DNA of 64,000 nt from assembly GCA_022828595.1 (NCBI GenBank), contig JAKGHH010000007.1, positions 63,662,727 through 63,726,726 on the forward strand, in the 5' to 3' direction. Shown here piece by piece: positions 45,666 through 56,589 of this stretch; position 1 is the first letter of the stretch, and each line of letters opens with the position of its first letter. The translations under genes and the position numbers were made by a program. Source of the DNA: Nelumbo lutea. Taxonomy: Eukaryota > Streptophyta > Magnoliopsida > Proteales > Nelumbonaceae. The notes under the pieces are model-generated. The model had not been told where the DNA came from and made no database searches. It worked only from the letters and a program-made list of their open reading frames with translations.

Positions 45666-46039
45666 TAAAGCATCGAGTAGGGAAAATATGGTCACGAAGG
45701 AAAGTCCCCATTTATTATGCAAGATTTTGGAACATGCTAACATTGATGTGATTTAAGCAACATACCGATATTCTCATGATTAATATCACGGATCATTTAT
45801 TTGAATTGTCTAGTGATATTGGGGGTGTGCTATCGCATACGAAGTCCCTTTGGATTGTCTGTAGCTTTACTTGGTTATGCTATCGCTACTCAAAATACTA
45901 AGTGTTTGTGGTGTTTGTTGTCTTTTCTATTTATCATGTCTTCCATTGTCCTCGAGGTTTCCGAGTGTCAGCACCTGATTTTTGCTTGGTCCACCGCTTG
46001 AACCTCCAATTTACCTTAAATACCTGATCAGACCCATAC
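45666..46039 (+). other. Unidentified stretch
   Basis: Not related to any element seen elsewhere in the window and without a recognisable domain. A 66-codon ORF (45801-46001) has hydrophobic stretches but no family I recognise. It could be old host sequence or the remains of another element. Confidence 0.4.
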
Positions 46040-46972
46040 CTCTCTGAAACACCCAAAAATCCAAAAATCTAGAATTTCACCATAGAACCCTCAGATCCAC
46101 CGTTAAACCTACCTAATACTTATCCTATGGCCCTGATCGACCTCCACTTACACATTAACTATTAGATCAGACATAACCATCAGACCCAGGACCTTCTAAA
46201 ACACCTACCCATGAGATTTCATCCCTAGATTCCCTCGTTTACCCACTCATCAAAAACAGATTCGGTTTTGACCTTTTTCGTTACCCTAAACACTCGGAGC
46301 CCAGATTCCCTTAATCTTGATACATTCAAAATGATCAAACCACACCATTGAACTCCAAATACATCAAAACACCCACCCATAAAGTTTGAACCCCAAATTC
46401 CCCCATTTGCCTTTTCATCAAAACTAAGATTCCATTCTAAAACATCTTATTGACAAAATTCTTATGACCTTGACCCTCCAAAGATAGATCAGACCTCATC
46501 ATCAGATCCCAGACACCCTAAATACCCATCTATGAAATCTTAGCCCAAAATACCTCCGTTTGCCCCTTCTTCAAAAAAAGAATTTGTTTCAAGGCTTCAG
46601 ATTAACCAAATTCCAAGTCCGCTCGATCCAGGGCTAATTAACCTAATCTAACCTTTCCAATCACCTTAAACTACCCAAACAGATCTTAAATACCAAATTC
46701 CAAGTCACCTAATGAAATTTCATCAAAAATAGACCTTGTTTGCCCCTTGATCATAAAAAGATTTTGTTTCAAGGTCCCAGATTTACCGAATCGAACACTT
46801 TCCAGATTTGAATTAATCCAGATCTAGTTGGGCCATTCTAACCCCACCAATCAAAACTCAGAATGTCTGAAAAACCCCACCTTGGGAAATTTCAGCCAAA
46901 CATACCCTCATTTACCTTTTCATCTAAAAAGATTTCGTTTCAAGCCAATCTTGTTAGCCCACACTTGCACAC
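46040..46972. repeat. Diverged tandem repeat, about 170 bp period
   Basis: A phrase like (G/A)TTTGCCCCTTCATCAAAA followed by (A)GATTTNGTTTCAAGG recurs at 46237, 46405, 46558, 46738 and 46910, spacings 168, 153, 180 and 172 bp. Between them AAACACCCACC(C/T)ATGAAATTT also recurs. About five diverged units, with no related sequence elsewhere in the window. It looks like a satellite remnant. Confidence 0.65.
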
Positions 46973-47580
46973 GAAGGGAAGGAAGATCCATCATATGGAT
47001 GGCCTGAAGGGATGAGAGATCCATCATATAGACGCCCAAATCTTGTGGAATAAAGGGGCGAATTTCAAAAATTTTTCTCTCCCTTTCAACTGGGAATCGC
47101 ATTCCCTATTTACAAAAATCATATTTTCAATGATCAATCTTGAACAATAAGCTGAACCAGATCTAAACCAAAAGAAGTGGAGAAGTTTATACTTGATACA
47201 GAGAAAAAGTATCTCCCAACGAAAGTGTTCACGCCCAAGGAATGATCCAAAAACTGCTCCCATTGAAAATGGCGCAGTGCAGGATGAAGCAGAATCAACA
47301 GTATTCTTCTCCAAGATTATATCGGTTGCAAAAAACAGCAGAATGGCACGTGAGCACAGCTTCCTATCAATTATTTCTCAAAGAACTGATATCAATATTG
47401 AATCTTGACTTCTCCCACAATTGGAGATCGAACTGAATGTCTAGCGGCTGCGGGAAGGAAGCGGCAAAAAAGATCTTTGTAGGGATTCCAGAAATCTTTC
47501 TTCTATAATTTCAACTCTGAAGAGAATGTGATTGTGTGATGCTTCCAAAGGCTGCCGCCCCCTCCTTCTGTGATTGCAGA
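46973..47580 (-). repeat. Copia LTR fragment
   Basis: First a 33-bp partial LTR end (CGAAGGGAAGGAAGATCC…), then from 47005 TGAAGGGATGAGAGATCC and about 570 bp of LTR like C2. It changes to gypsy LTR sequence around 47575-47585, after CCTTCTGTGATTGC. Confidence 0.78.
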
Positions 47581-48393
47581 GATTTCGTGTTTCGAGCTTT
47601 CGCTGATTCGGCCTGCATCGAAGTCAAATCCAGGCCCGAAGTCGGGGCAAGCTCCGCAGGAAGTTTCAATCCGTAGCTGAAGCCCAACTTGCAGAAAGCC
47701 TGGCTGAAGTTCAATTCACAGAGGAGGTTTAATACGAATCCAAGAACAAGAAACTGAGAGGAGTCCTTCTAAATCTAAATTCTTGAAGTAATCTTAGAAA
47801 GATAAAGGGATTGAGTTCATTAGATAAAGAGATAAGAGTAGGATTAAAATAGGACTTTCTATTCTTGTAAGATAAATTTCAAGAGGAAGTAGGAGACCGC
47901 CGCCTCCCCTTTAAACTATATAAAGGGGGGGGGGTGGACTAGCTTGAGGCATCACTCAATCTTTGGAGGGGATCACGAATTGCATTGAGCAATCAGTCAA
48001 GAGAGGAGAAAAGAAGTCAAGAAGAGAGGAAAGGAGATCAAGAAATTCAAGAAATCTCAAGAAGAAGGTGGCGGACAAGAAGAGGAGAATCTCAGCACCG
48101 TGGGCGAATTCAAGTAGTTCTTTCTTTCCCTTTGTTTGCTTTAATTCTCTTATCATGAACTGATTTGTTTCTTGCTAGGGTTGAGGAAAGCCTAACCATG
48201 TTAATGAATATATTTTTATCTTTCATGATTTATTCAAGATTGTGATTTCCATATAGTCTATGAATTATTGTGCTTAATGCAATTAAGAGGCTTAGCCACC
48301 TATTAACTTGATTTGTGTTATGTGAATGAATCGAGAGAGGAATTCACATAATCGAGCTGAATAATTCATAGTGTGAATTGAAATGGTATATAG

Positions 48394-48432
<39 letters not shown>

Positions 48433-48545
48433 ATAATATATATGATTCATCTGAATTTAATGGTTTTTCTTGGACTTAATGCATTTCCATCTCAGGAGAG
48501 CTAATACTCGAGAGATCGAAGGGTCCAGGTTCGAAGAGGTCCATT
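47581..48545 (+). repeat. Gypsy LTR fragment, possibly the 5' LTR of G5
   Basis: Aligns with 51965-52490 of the G5 LTR (TTCGTGTTT…CTGCATCGAAGTC; TATATAAAGGGG box near 47920; AATTGCATTGAGC), but the part after about 48070 differs from that LTR. If the copia piece at 48546-50611 is an insertion, this could be the left LTR of G5; that is inference. Confidence 0.6.
48387..48444. repeat. (TA)n microsatellite
   Basis: About 58 bp of almost pure TA alternation inside the gypsy LTR fragment. Self-complementary, and likely variable in length. Confidence 0.95.
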
Positions 48546-50611
48546 AAATCAAAATAAATGAAGAACAGTTCTAAATAAATTTTGGATTTAACAAAAATTA
48601 ATTTCAGATTCAATCGTCCTTAACAAGAAACAGTTTCTTGAAATAAAGGAAAACAATATGCGCAATCTTGGCAGAACATCTTCTGTCCATCTGCGCAAGT
48701 TCAGATCTGATTTTCTTTTGGTTCAAGATTCGAAACCTGTGCTCTGATACCACTAAAAGAATGGTAGGATCCACCTAATGGACGTCATATAGGTTGCGGA
48801 ATTGGTGGGCGAATTTCAAATATTTCCTACCTTCTCTCAACTGGGAATCGCATTCCCTAAATTTAGAATACAATATTCAAGGATTCTACTTGAACCATAA
48901 TCAAACCAGATCTGAACCAGAAGGAAAAAGGGAGGATTATACATGATCCGGAGAAACAGTATCTCCTTGGTGTTCACGCCCAAAGAAGACACCAAGAACC
49001 GATCCTGCTGAAGATGACACAAGCTGTGGGTGGAACGGAACCGGAAGGGTGCGTCCTACACACTGGATCCTTCGCAATAACCCTCTGGAAACTCTGAACA
49101 CTAAATCTTTTTTCAATCTTTCCTGGCAAGACTGATGTCAAGAACTGATTTTCTTGACTTCCTATTGCTGCAAAGATCAAATCTTGCAAGAGGAATGGCG
49201 AGCGACTGGAGGAGAAACTCCTAGGATGAAGATGGCTGAACTGCTTCTCTTCTCTCTGGAGTCTGTATGAGATCTAATCTCAATTCGCAGGGAGTTTTCT
49301 TGCCAAAAACTTGGTTCGAAATCTGATGTTTCCTCTTGGGTTGTCCTCCTTTCTTCTTGATTAAGAAAACTTCCTAATTAGGACTTATCCAAATCCAAAT
49401 CAGTATTTGAATAGGGGATTATCTTAATCCTATTCTGCAGATTAAGTTTAGCTTACTCCTGATTTTATCAGGAGGTTACCAGATTCAAATCTAATTAGAA
49501 TTTGGTCTCCTGGAGTGGATAAGGTTAAAGGCCCAATCCTTTTACTAACATTAATCTTAGATTCGCCCATAGATGGGTGATCATATCAGCCCAGCTCGAA
49601 ATGGGCTTTTGGCCCATTAAATGTTCAGTGTTTAACTAGTTTCCAATCTGCTTGCCTAGTTGGGCTTCTTTGTATGGCGTGGGACCCAAGTATTGATCTA
49701 CACACCAGCCACATGGGTTCGGCCAAGACTTTTATTACAAGGTCCAGTCAAATTCACTGAAAAACTCAGTGAACCCCTGAGCCCATCACATGGACCCTAT
49801 GGGCCCAACACTTACATTAAGTGGTCCCTGGGACAAGCCAATCTTAATGATCTAAGCACAGCCTGACAAGAGAGGACCTCTCCCTCGGTTGCAAGGAACA
49901 GTGCCGCACTCTCTACTCACATGGATACGGGGAATTGTAACCATTTGCAAACATTTTGAAACCGTACAAATATATATATATATTAATTTTGCAAAACAAA
50001 ATTCCAATGATTGAAATCAACTGCCAGCAGTTTGGTTTCCATCAGAGAGAGTACATTCCCGATCATTACCATTGTCCGACAAATGGGTTGATCCTGTCAC
50101 TATGTTCACTCACTCAGATGAATTCTCAGACTGCCCCAACATGCCCAGGTTTTTGACCCCCGCTAAGGATCTCACTGATTGACATATCAAAGACAGCCCG
50201 ATTCGACACCTTGTGAAATGTCATAATCGAGTCTAGGGGGCAGGTGTAACTTTCGAGTTTTGCCCATCTATCTCCAAGGTCCAGGGCAATACTGGAAATC
50301 TGGTACGGTTCAAGGATTTGAGTAATCCCATACTACATGTGCTTTGGGTCTCACCATGGCGACCAGGACAGGCCATCCCAACACTTGGTGGCATGCCAGT
50401 ATCAGCCTTGATAGGATAAATCCCCCCAGACTTATCCAATGGCTGTGAACATTTAAAACTAACACGAATCTCTATAAGTGTCCAGTTTTAGGGTCTTACA
50501 CAGAATCATACCAAACAACATGAATCAAATATGCACTTCATTGTATTTACACTAAATGTCAAAAGTACATCAAATCGGATTGAAGCTAAGGGCATACAAG
50601 ACTGTCTAACA
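48546..50611 (-). mobile_element. Copia fragment: leader, primer site and 5' LTR
   Basis: Minus strand. The LTR is 48754-50611 (1858 bp, starting TGTTAGACAG at 50611; the inner end has decayed from TGAAGGGATG to TAAAAGAATG). The primer site is TGGTATCAGAGC at 48752-48741, the exact initiator-Met form. About 195 bp of leader similar to C1 follows. No gag or pol. Short ORFs within are not genes. Confidence 0.85.
48741..48752 (-). promoter_or_regulatory. Primer binding site, tRNA-iMet type
   Basis: TGGTATCAGAGC on the minus strand, one base from the LTR end at 48754. Confidence 0.88.
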
Positions 50612-51236
50612 ACTTCCTCTCCCTTACCCTGAAATTGTTTTGAAAGATAACTTGGATGATGAAGTTAAGAAGATTTTAAACTATATTGGAGGACAGTCAA
50701 GAAGGATAAGGTAATGCTCATTATAATATGTTGACGATTTCTAAATAAGAGACCGTTACCCTCTGTTTTGCAGGCCCCTGTTCCATATTTAAAACCCACC
50801 CATGATGGATGGAAGGGGAGCACACCGAAAGTTGAAACCACGAGAGTTAGAGGATCTGATTTGTGATAGGGAAGTTTGTTTTTTTTCCTTTTTCTTTTTT
50901 ACATTTCTAGTTTAGTTTTTGCTGCCCTTTTCTTTTGCATTTAACCTCACATTGGGGACAATGTAAGTTTTAAGTGTGGGGGAGGGGATTTAGGATTTAG
51001 GATTTAGGTTAGAATTTTTTGATTTAAGTCATTTTTTTTTATGATTCATACAAAAAAAAACAAAACCCCAACTCTTTTGAAATCAATTGAAACAATGTTC
51101 TAGGAAAACTCTTGTGAACCTAATAATGAGGTACGATCAAGGGGTACGTGACTTATCTAAAGTCATTTCCAGTTAAGGTAGTCCTAAATTCAGGTTTAAG
51201 TAAATGGAGATAGTTGTTTTACCATTGCTACAATTG

Positions 51237-51446
51237 GGTAGGATGGAACATAAAATGCACCTACCAACCAAGTAATTCAAAGGTAGGATGGAGCATAAAA
51301 TGCACCTACCAACCAAGCAATTCAATAGTAGGATGGAGCATAAAATGCACCTACTATCCAGCAAATTCAACAGTAGGACAGAGCATAAACTGCACCTACT
51401 AGCCGAGTGATCCAAAAGTGAGACGGAGCATAAAATGCACTCACTT
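51237..51446 (+). repeat. Stem-loop array, 5 units (G5)
   Basis: Units at 51237 (GGTAGG/CCTACC), 51282 (GGTAGG/CCTACC), 51325 (ATAGTAGG/CCTACTAT), 51372 (AGTAGG/CCTACT), 51416 (AAGTGAG/CTCACTT). The centre is ATGGAGCATAAAATGCA with one to three changes. The last unit switches to the GTGAG/CTCAC arm type, as in G4 and G7. Confidence 0.9.
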
Positions 51447-51670
51447 CCCAAAAAAAAAAAAGAGAGAGAGAGAGAGGTTTTCCCTAATTTACTACCTGGT
51501 TTGTAGTTAGTAAGAATTGGATTGGCTGATAGATGAGTTGAGTATAACTTGGTTGCATTGATTTAATGGTTTGCAATAGTTAAACCTAGAATATTTGTGG
51601 AGAAAGAGGAAGGAGAGTTGAGTTTTAAAAATCGGTAGGAAAGTTATGTTTTTTCTTGCTTGTGTTTTGT

Positions 51671-51712
51671 CTTGCCTGAAGAACGAGCAAGAATTTTAAG
51701 TGTGGGGGGATT
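51671..51712 (+). other. Hairpin and polypurine tract (G5)
   Basis: CTTGC…GCAAG (51671-51691, loop CTGAAGAACGA) followed by AAGTGTGGGGGGATT directly before the LTR. Confidence 0.78.
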
Positions 51713-52843
51713 TGATGAAGAATAAAAATCTATTTATATTATCCCCTAATATTCTATCTTTTATACTGAATTTAGTACTTAATTAGACTCATATTTCTTG
51801 TATTTCGGTTCAGGGCATGAAAGAAGACATCAAGAGCAAAGAAAAATTGGATGATTTTCATAGTTTCGGCACCGTTTCAGTGTAATCTGGAGCCTAACTC
51901 GCGTATCTGAACTCTGATTGGGCTGATTGAAGACCCATAGGAAAGATAAGAGATAAAGGCTACAACTTTCGTGTTTTGGGCTTTCATTGATTATTGGCGG
52001 CTGCATCGAAGTCAAATCCGGGCCCAAGTCGGGGCAAAATCGTAGGAAGTTTCAATTCCGCAGCTGAAGAGCCCAACTTGCAGAAAAGCCTGGCTGGAGC
52101 CAATTCGCAGAGAAGGTTTAATACGAATCCCAAGAGAACAAGAAACTGAGAGGAGTCCTTCCAGATCTATATCCTTGATGTAATTCTTAGAAAGATAAAG
52201 GATTGAGTTCATTAGATTAAAGAGAAAAAGAGTAGGATTAGACTAGGACTTTCTATTTTTGCAAGATAAACTTCAAGAGGAAGTAGGAGACCACCCCCTC
52301 CCCTTTAAGCTATATAAAGGGGGGGGGGGTGGACTAGCTAGAGGCATCACTCAATCTCTAAAGGGGATCACGAATTGCATTGAGCTATCAGTCAAGAGAG
52401 GAGAAAAGAAGTCAAGGAAGAGTCGAAAGGAGATCAAGAATTCAAGAAATCTCAAGAAGAAGGTGGCGGCAAGAAGACCTCAAGCTTGCTTTTATTTCCG
52501 AGAGAGAATATTAAATAAAATTGGAAAGACCTCAGCTTATGGGAATGGAAAAACCAATCTTGGTAAATCGAATCCATTAATATTCATTACATTGGTTAGG
52601 TGGACCTAAAAAGTCTAGCGATTTCATCCATTGCATATTCGGTTAGTAATCACCTTGCTTTTATTTCTTTTTCTAGTTTTTATTTCCGGTAGTTCTTTTC
52701 TCAAGATCTGAATTTCGATTGTCCAAATAATTAGGGAAGACTGTGGGTCTAATACTTATTTTGTTAAATCCCCGTGGGAACGATATTTTAATACTACTTG
52801 AGTAACTAGTGCACTTGCTAGGGTTATATGTTTATAGCTATCA
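51713..52843 (+). repeat. 3' LTR of G5
   Basis: TGATGAAGAATAAAAATC start and CTATCA end (about 1131 bp). TATATAAAGGGG box near 52313. The end region (AAATCCCCGTGGGAACGATA) is typical of gypsy U5. The exact right edge is uncertain by a few bases. Confidence 0.75.
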
Positions 52844-52857
52844 TCCATAATCCATCA

Positions 52858-52986
52858 TTCACCGCCTATTTAATTAATCCAATTAACTTAGTTCGTAATG
52901 AGCTTTTTGGCCATTAAGCTTTCAGGCTCACTTCCTTTTAATGATGGCTAGCTTGGCTCTCTTTGTATGGCATCACACCCTATCAT
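52858..52986 (-). repeat. Copia LTR scrap
   Basis: About 130 bp matching 300-425 of the C1 LTR (CTATTTAATTAATCCAATTA, GGCATCACACCCTATCATT). It lies directly next to the C6 LTR start. Confidence 0.75.
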
Positions 52987-54074
52987 TATTAGACAGTGTA
53001 TGCCCTTAGCTCCAATCAGAATGCCGTACATTATGACATTTAATGTAATTGAATAAAGTACATATTTGATTCATGTTTATAGTGGTGTGTTTCTGTGTAA
53101 TACCCTTAAACTGGACATTTATGAGACTCGTTGTTAATTTAGAATGTTCACAGCCATTGGATAAATCTAGGGAGATTTATCCTGCTAAGGGCTGACACTG
53201 ATGTGCCGCCAAGTGTTGGGGTAGCCTGTTCAGCTGCCAGGGTGAGACCCGAGGTGACATGCAGTGTTAGGTTTACTTGAAAACCCTGAACCAGACCAGA
53301 TTTTCTAGTATCTCTTAAAGAGAACTCCTAATCCAAATACAGATTTGGACTAGGAAACTTCCTAATGAGATTAGGAGCTCTCTTTAAGCCTATAAAAGGA
53401 GGAAGGGGGCAAAACCATTCAGATCATCCCAAATACTCCAGCCTTCTAGAGATACAAGATCTCAGACGCAGCAGAGAGAAGTCGAATACAGTGTGATTGC
53501 GCCTTCTCCTTGCGTTCTTCTCCTCCTACCGAGAAGCGCCTGCGGTTGGCCATATAGATAGGGTTAGATAAATGAATCTGCACGATGGTACGGCTCGTTA
53601 ATATTGAAGACTCCGGACCCAATTTTGATAGGAGTGATCAAGATCGGTTCTTGATATCAGTCTTGGAGAAAGACTGATTTGAAGTGGTGGATGCCTCACG
53701 TGCCTCCATCGAATTCTTTGTGACGGGTTCGGCCTTGTTGGGAAGGAACAACTTGCTGATGTCCTCCTGCTGCGATTCTCCTACCACTGTGTCATTTTCA
53801 GTGGAGCAGTCTTTGGAGTATATTTCTTTCTTTGGGCGTGAACAACCCTTCATTGGGAGATATTGCATCTTCGTATCAGGTATATTTCCTCTCCTACCCA
53901 TTTTGGTTCAGATCTGGTTTGGTTCTTGGTTCAAGATTGATCCTTGAAAAATGCAGTTTTTCTAAAACAGGGAATGCGATTCCACATGGGAGAGATAGAA
54001 ATTTTTGAAAATTTGCCTAACCTTTCCTACAGGGTTCGGGTCATCATCCATATGATGGATCTCTCATCCCTTCA
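52987..54074 (+). repeat. 5' LTR of C6, internally deleted
   Basis: Starts TATTAGACAG (TG start mutated to TA) and ends CTCATCCCTTCA, 1088 bp against about 1.9 kb for the family; most of the U3 is missing after about 53305. TATAAAAGGA is at 53391-53400. Confidence 0.85.
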
Positions 54075-54075
54075 G

Positions 54076-54089
54076 TCGTATCAGAGCCA
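54076..54089 (+). promoter_or_regulatory. Primer binding site, tRNA-iMet type (C6)
   Basis: TCGTATCAGAGCCA, the TGGTATCAGAGCC site with one change, one base after the LTR. The leader that follows (54090-55107) has no gene. Confidence 0.85.
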
Positions 54090-55107
54090 GAGTTCAAATC
54101 TTGAACCAATTAAATCAAGATCTGAAACCTGCGCAAATGGGGAGAGGCGTTCTACTCGATTTGCATAGATTAGGTTTTTTTTTGGAAAATCAGTTCCCAG
54201 TTAAAGTGTGAATGATTTGAAATTATTTTTTATAAATCTGGATTATATTTAGAACTGTTCTTTATTATTTTCTTGATTTATGGGCTGTTCGTACAACTGG
54301 AGATCGAAATCTTGATTGGCGCAGTGAACCTGCGATTTGTAGTTTTTTTTTTACATTCTGGTCTGTAAATAATTTTTTTATTTTTCTAGACTTGAATGTA
54401 TAGGATTCGGGATGTAATATTAATAGAAATTTGGTTTTCTATTTATTTTATTTTCTTGATGCGAAGATGGCGGCGCAGAAGGAGATTTCGCAGATATCAA
54501 AATCGCTATCTGCGATTTGCAGTTTGTGAAACTGCAAGCTAGGTTTCTGACTTTTGTTTTGCAAGATGGAGGTGTGCGAACTGTCCTATGACTAATTCTT
54601 GATTGTTCTTTAATCAGTAAATTTAATTTTCAGATCGTTTTCTTGAATTATTTCTTTAATTAAAATCAAACCCTAGACCCATTCGAACCAGAAATTGGGT
54701 TCAAACTGGTTGGACCAAATTTGTGGTTCGAATGGAGGCTGATGTCAGCCCTAATTTCCCACTTTTGGGTCAAGGGATTGATGGTTAATTAAGAGATTTA
54801 ATTCGGCCCAACACCTTGTAAAGCCCAGTTTTAAGGTGTTAAAACTGCAAAAGCCCACTATCTGTAGGAAAGATATATGGGCCGAACTGCTAATTGTTAT
54901 TCAGCCCATATACCTAGATAATATTAATTAGTAGTATTATGGATTAAAATGGGCTTTAATTAATGAGCTTTATAGAAATTAATTGATTGGATCAATTCTA
55001 TCCTTGCATGTGATGTATGGGAATGGAACATAAATTAAAAGTCATATCTATGTAGAAAAGATGAGTCAAATTAGGTTGTGGACTAATGCTTGCTATTTTA
55101 TCAGAAA

Positions 55108-56145
55108 ATGGCAAACGGACAATTTGTAAAACTTTTGGACGACAATAAGGGTCCAAACTATGCCGACCGGTACCATAACCTTATGCTAGTCCTGACTTTT
55201 GAGAAGTTGGACAAGGTAGCTAAAAACCCTGCCCCGGAGCGTCCAAGTGAAAGGGCTTTTGAGGCCCGCAGGAGGGACTATTTGGATTGGGAGGAGAAAA
55301 ACTCCTTGGCCTAGTGCTATATCATTGCCTCCCTAGACAATCCAATACAGAGGCAGTTTGATAAGATCGAAATCAGATCGAACTTGCTAAGGACATATTG
55401 GACAATCTAAAGACAATGTACGAAGAACAGAATTGTTCTACTCGGCAAAAGGTCTTGAAGCAGTTCATGACCGCACAGATGTCCAAAGGGCAACAAGTTC
55501 ATGACCATTGTCTTCGGATGATGGGCCACATCAATGAGCTTGAGGCTCTTGGATCGGGGCTGGACCACGTAACCCAGATAGATGCCATCCTGAATTCTTT
55601 GCCCCCTTCCTTTAATCCGTTCATCATGAATTACAACATGAATAAGCTGAATGCCAGTTTAGAAACTTAGCAATATGTTGCAGAGGGCCGAAGAACTGAT
55701 AAAGAATGATGAACCCCTAGCCATGCTTGTTGAATCTAGCAAGAAGGGCAAGAAGAGGAGGGCAAAGAGAAAGCCCCTGAAGAAGGCCACCAAACCCAAG
55801 AAGTAGAAGAAAGACAAGAAATTGGAGCCTATCATTTTTGCAAGCAGATCGGCCACTAGAAGAGGAACTGTCCTCAAAACCTAGAATCCAAGCAAGGTAA
55901 TTTTGAATCCTATGTTGGTAACTTCTGCATCCTGGTGTATTGACTCCGGGGCTTCAACTCATGCGTGTAACTCACTGCAGGGGTTCAAGGTAAGCAGAAG
56001 GCTGAGTGAAGGGAAGGTAACACTTAGGGACTTCTACAAGATAAGCAGAAGGCTGAGTGAAGGAGAGGTAACACTTTACTTGGGGAGTTCTGCAAGTGTT
56101 GCAGCTGCGGCCATAGGTACCGTAGAATTAATTTTTAGAGAATGA
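55108..56145 (+). pseudogene. copia gag and protease (C6)
   Basis: MANGQFVKLLDDNK start at 55108. A stop at 55312 and an extra segment (GATCGAAATCA) near 55365 break the frame; the gag continues from 55398 (NSLPPSFNPFIMNYNMNK, about 55590-55650) to a shift near 55665. A Lys-rich tail and a knuckle-like FCKQ…GH…RNC follow (about 55835-55870). The protease has WCIDSGASTHAC (about 55930-55965), and then a 51-bp in-frame tandem duplication of the segment SRRLSEG(K/E)VTL. Confidence 0.9.
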
Positions 56146-56589
56146 TCAATTGTACTGAAAGATTGTCTTTATGTACAAAATTTGAGAAGAAATTTGTTTT
56201 TTGTTTCAAAACTGTGTGCGGATGAATATTTTGTTTTCTTTAGTAATACGATTACTATTAAAAGAAACAACAAATTCATCGCATATGAAGAACTTGAGAG
56301 CTGTCTCTATGTTCTACATCCTTCTCTAGAAACTAACATAGCTGAAACTACATCGGCTGATACCCCCAAGAAAAGAACCCGTGATACAGTTAATCCCATG
56401 TGCCTGTGGCATTACCGACCTGGCCATATCAGTATTGATTGTATCACAAGGTTGGTAAAGGATGGTCCTTTGGATTTTCTAACTATAGAAGATCTTCCCA
56501 CTTGTGAGCCATGCCTTCAGGATAAGATGACAAAACGGCCATTTTGATGGTAAGCTTGAAAGATGTACAGGCACGCTTGATCTAATACA
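56146..56589 (+). pseudogene. copia protease end and GAG-pre-integrase (C6)
   Basis: After a TGA at 56144, the frame LRRNLFFVSKLCADE continues to the zinc domain MCLWHYRPGHIS … DLPTCEPCLQDKM (about 56398-56530), with its two His and two Cys. A TGA at 56545 follows. The reading LDLIH ends at the C7 insertion and goes on with TDVCGP at 58531. Confidence 0.88.

Larger units (their letters stand above)
50612..52843 (+). mobile_element. Pol-less Athila-related element G5
   Basis: The internal part begins abruptly after the copia LTR with a short remnant of the gag tail (LELxTHP-like reading around 50770-50830), then an internal purine module (hairpin ACATTG-GGGA-CAATGT at 50949-50964, tract at 50971-50990), a five-unit stem-loop array, hairpin and polypurine tract, and an LTR (51713-52843). 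No protease, RT or integrase. The stretch 50991-51236 has no gene. Confidence 0.82.

Noticed and set aside
45801..46001. 66-codon hydrophobic ORF as a host gene
   Set aside because: Short, no family recognised, no gene structure around it. Left as unidentified sequence.
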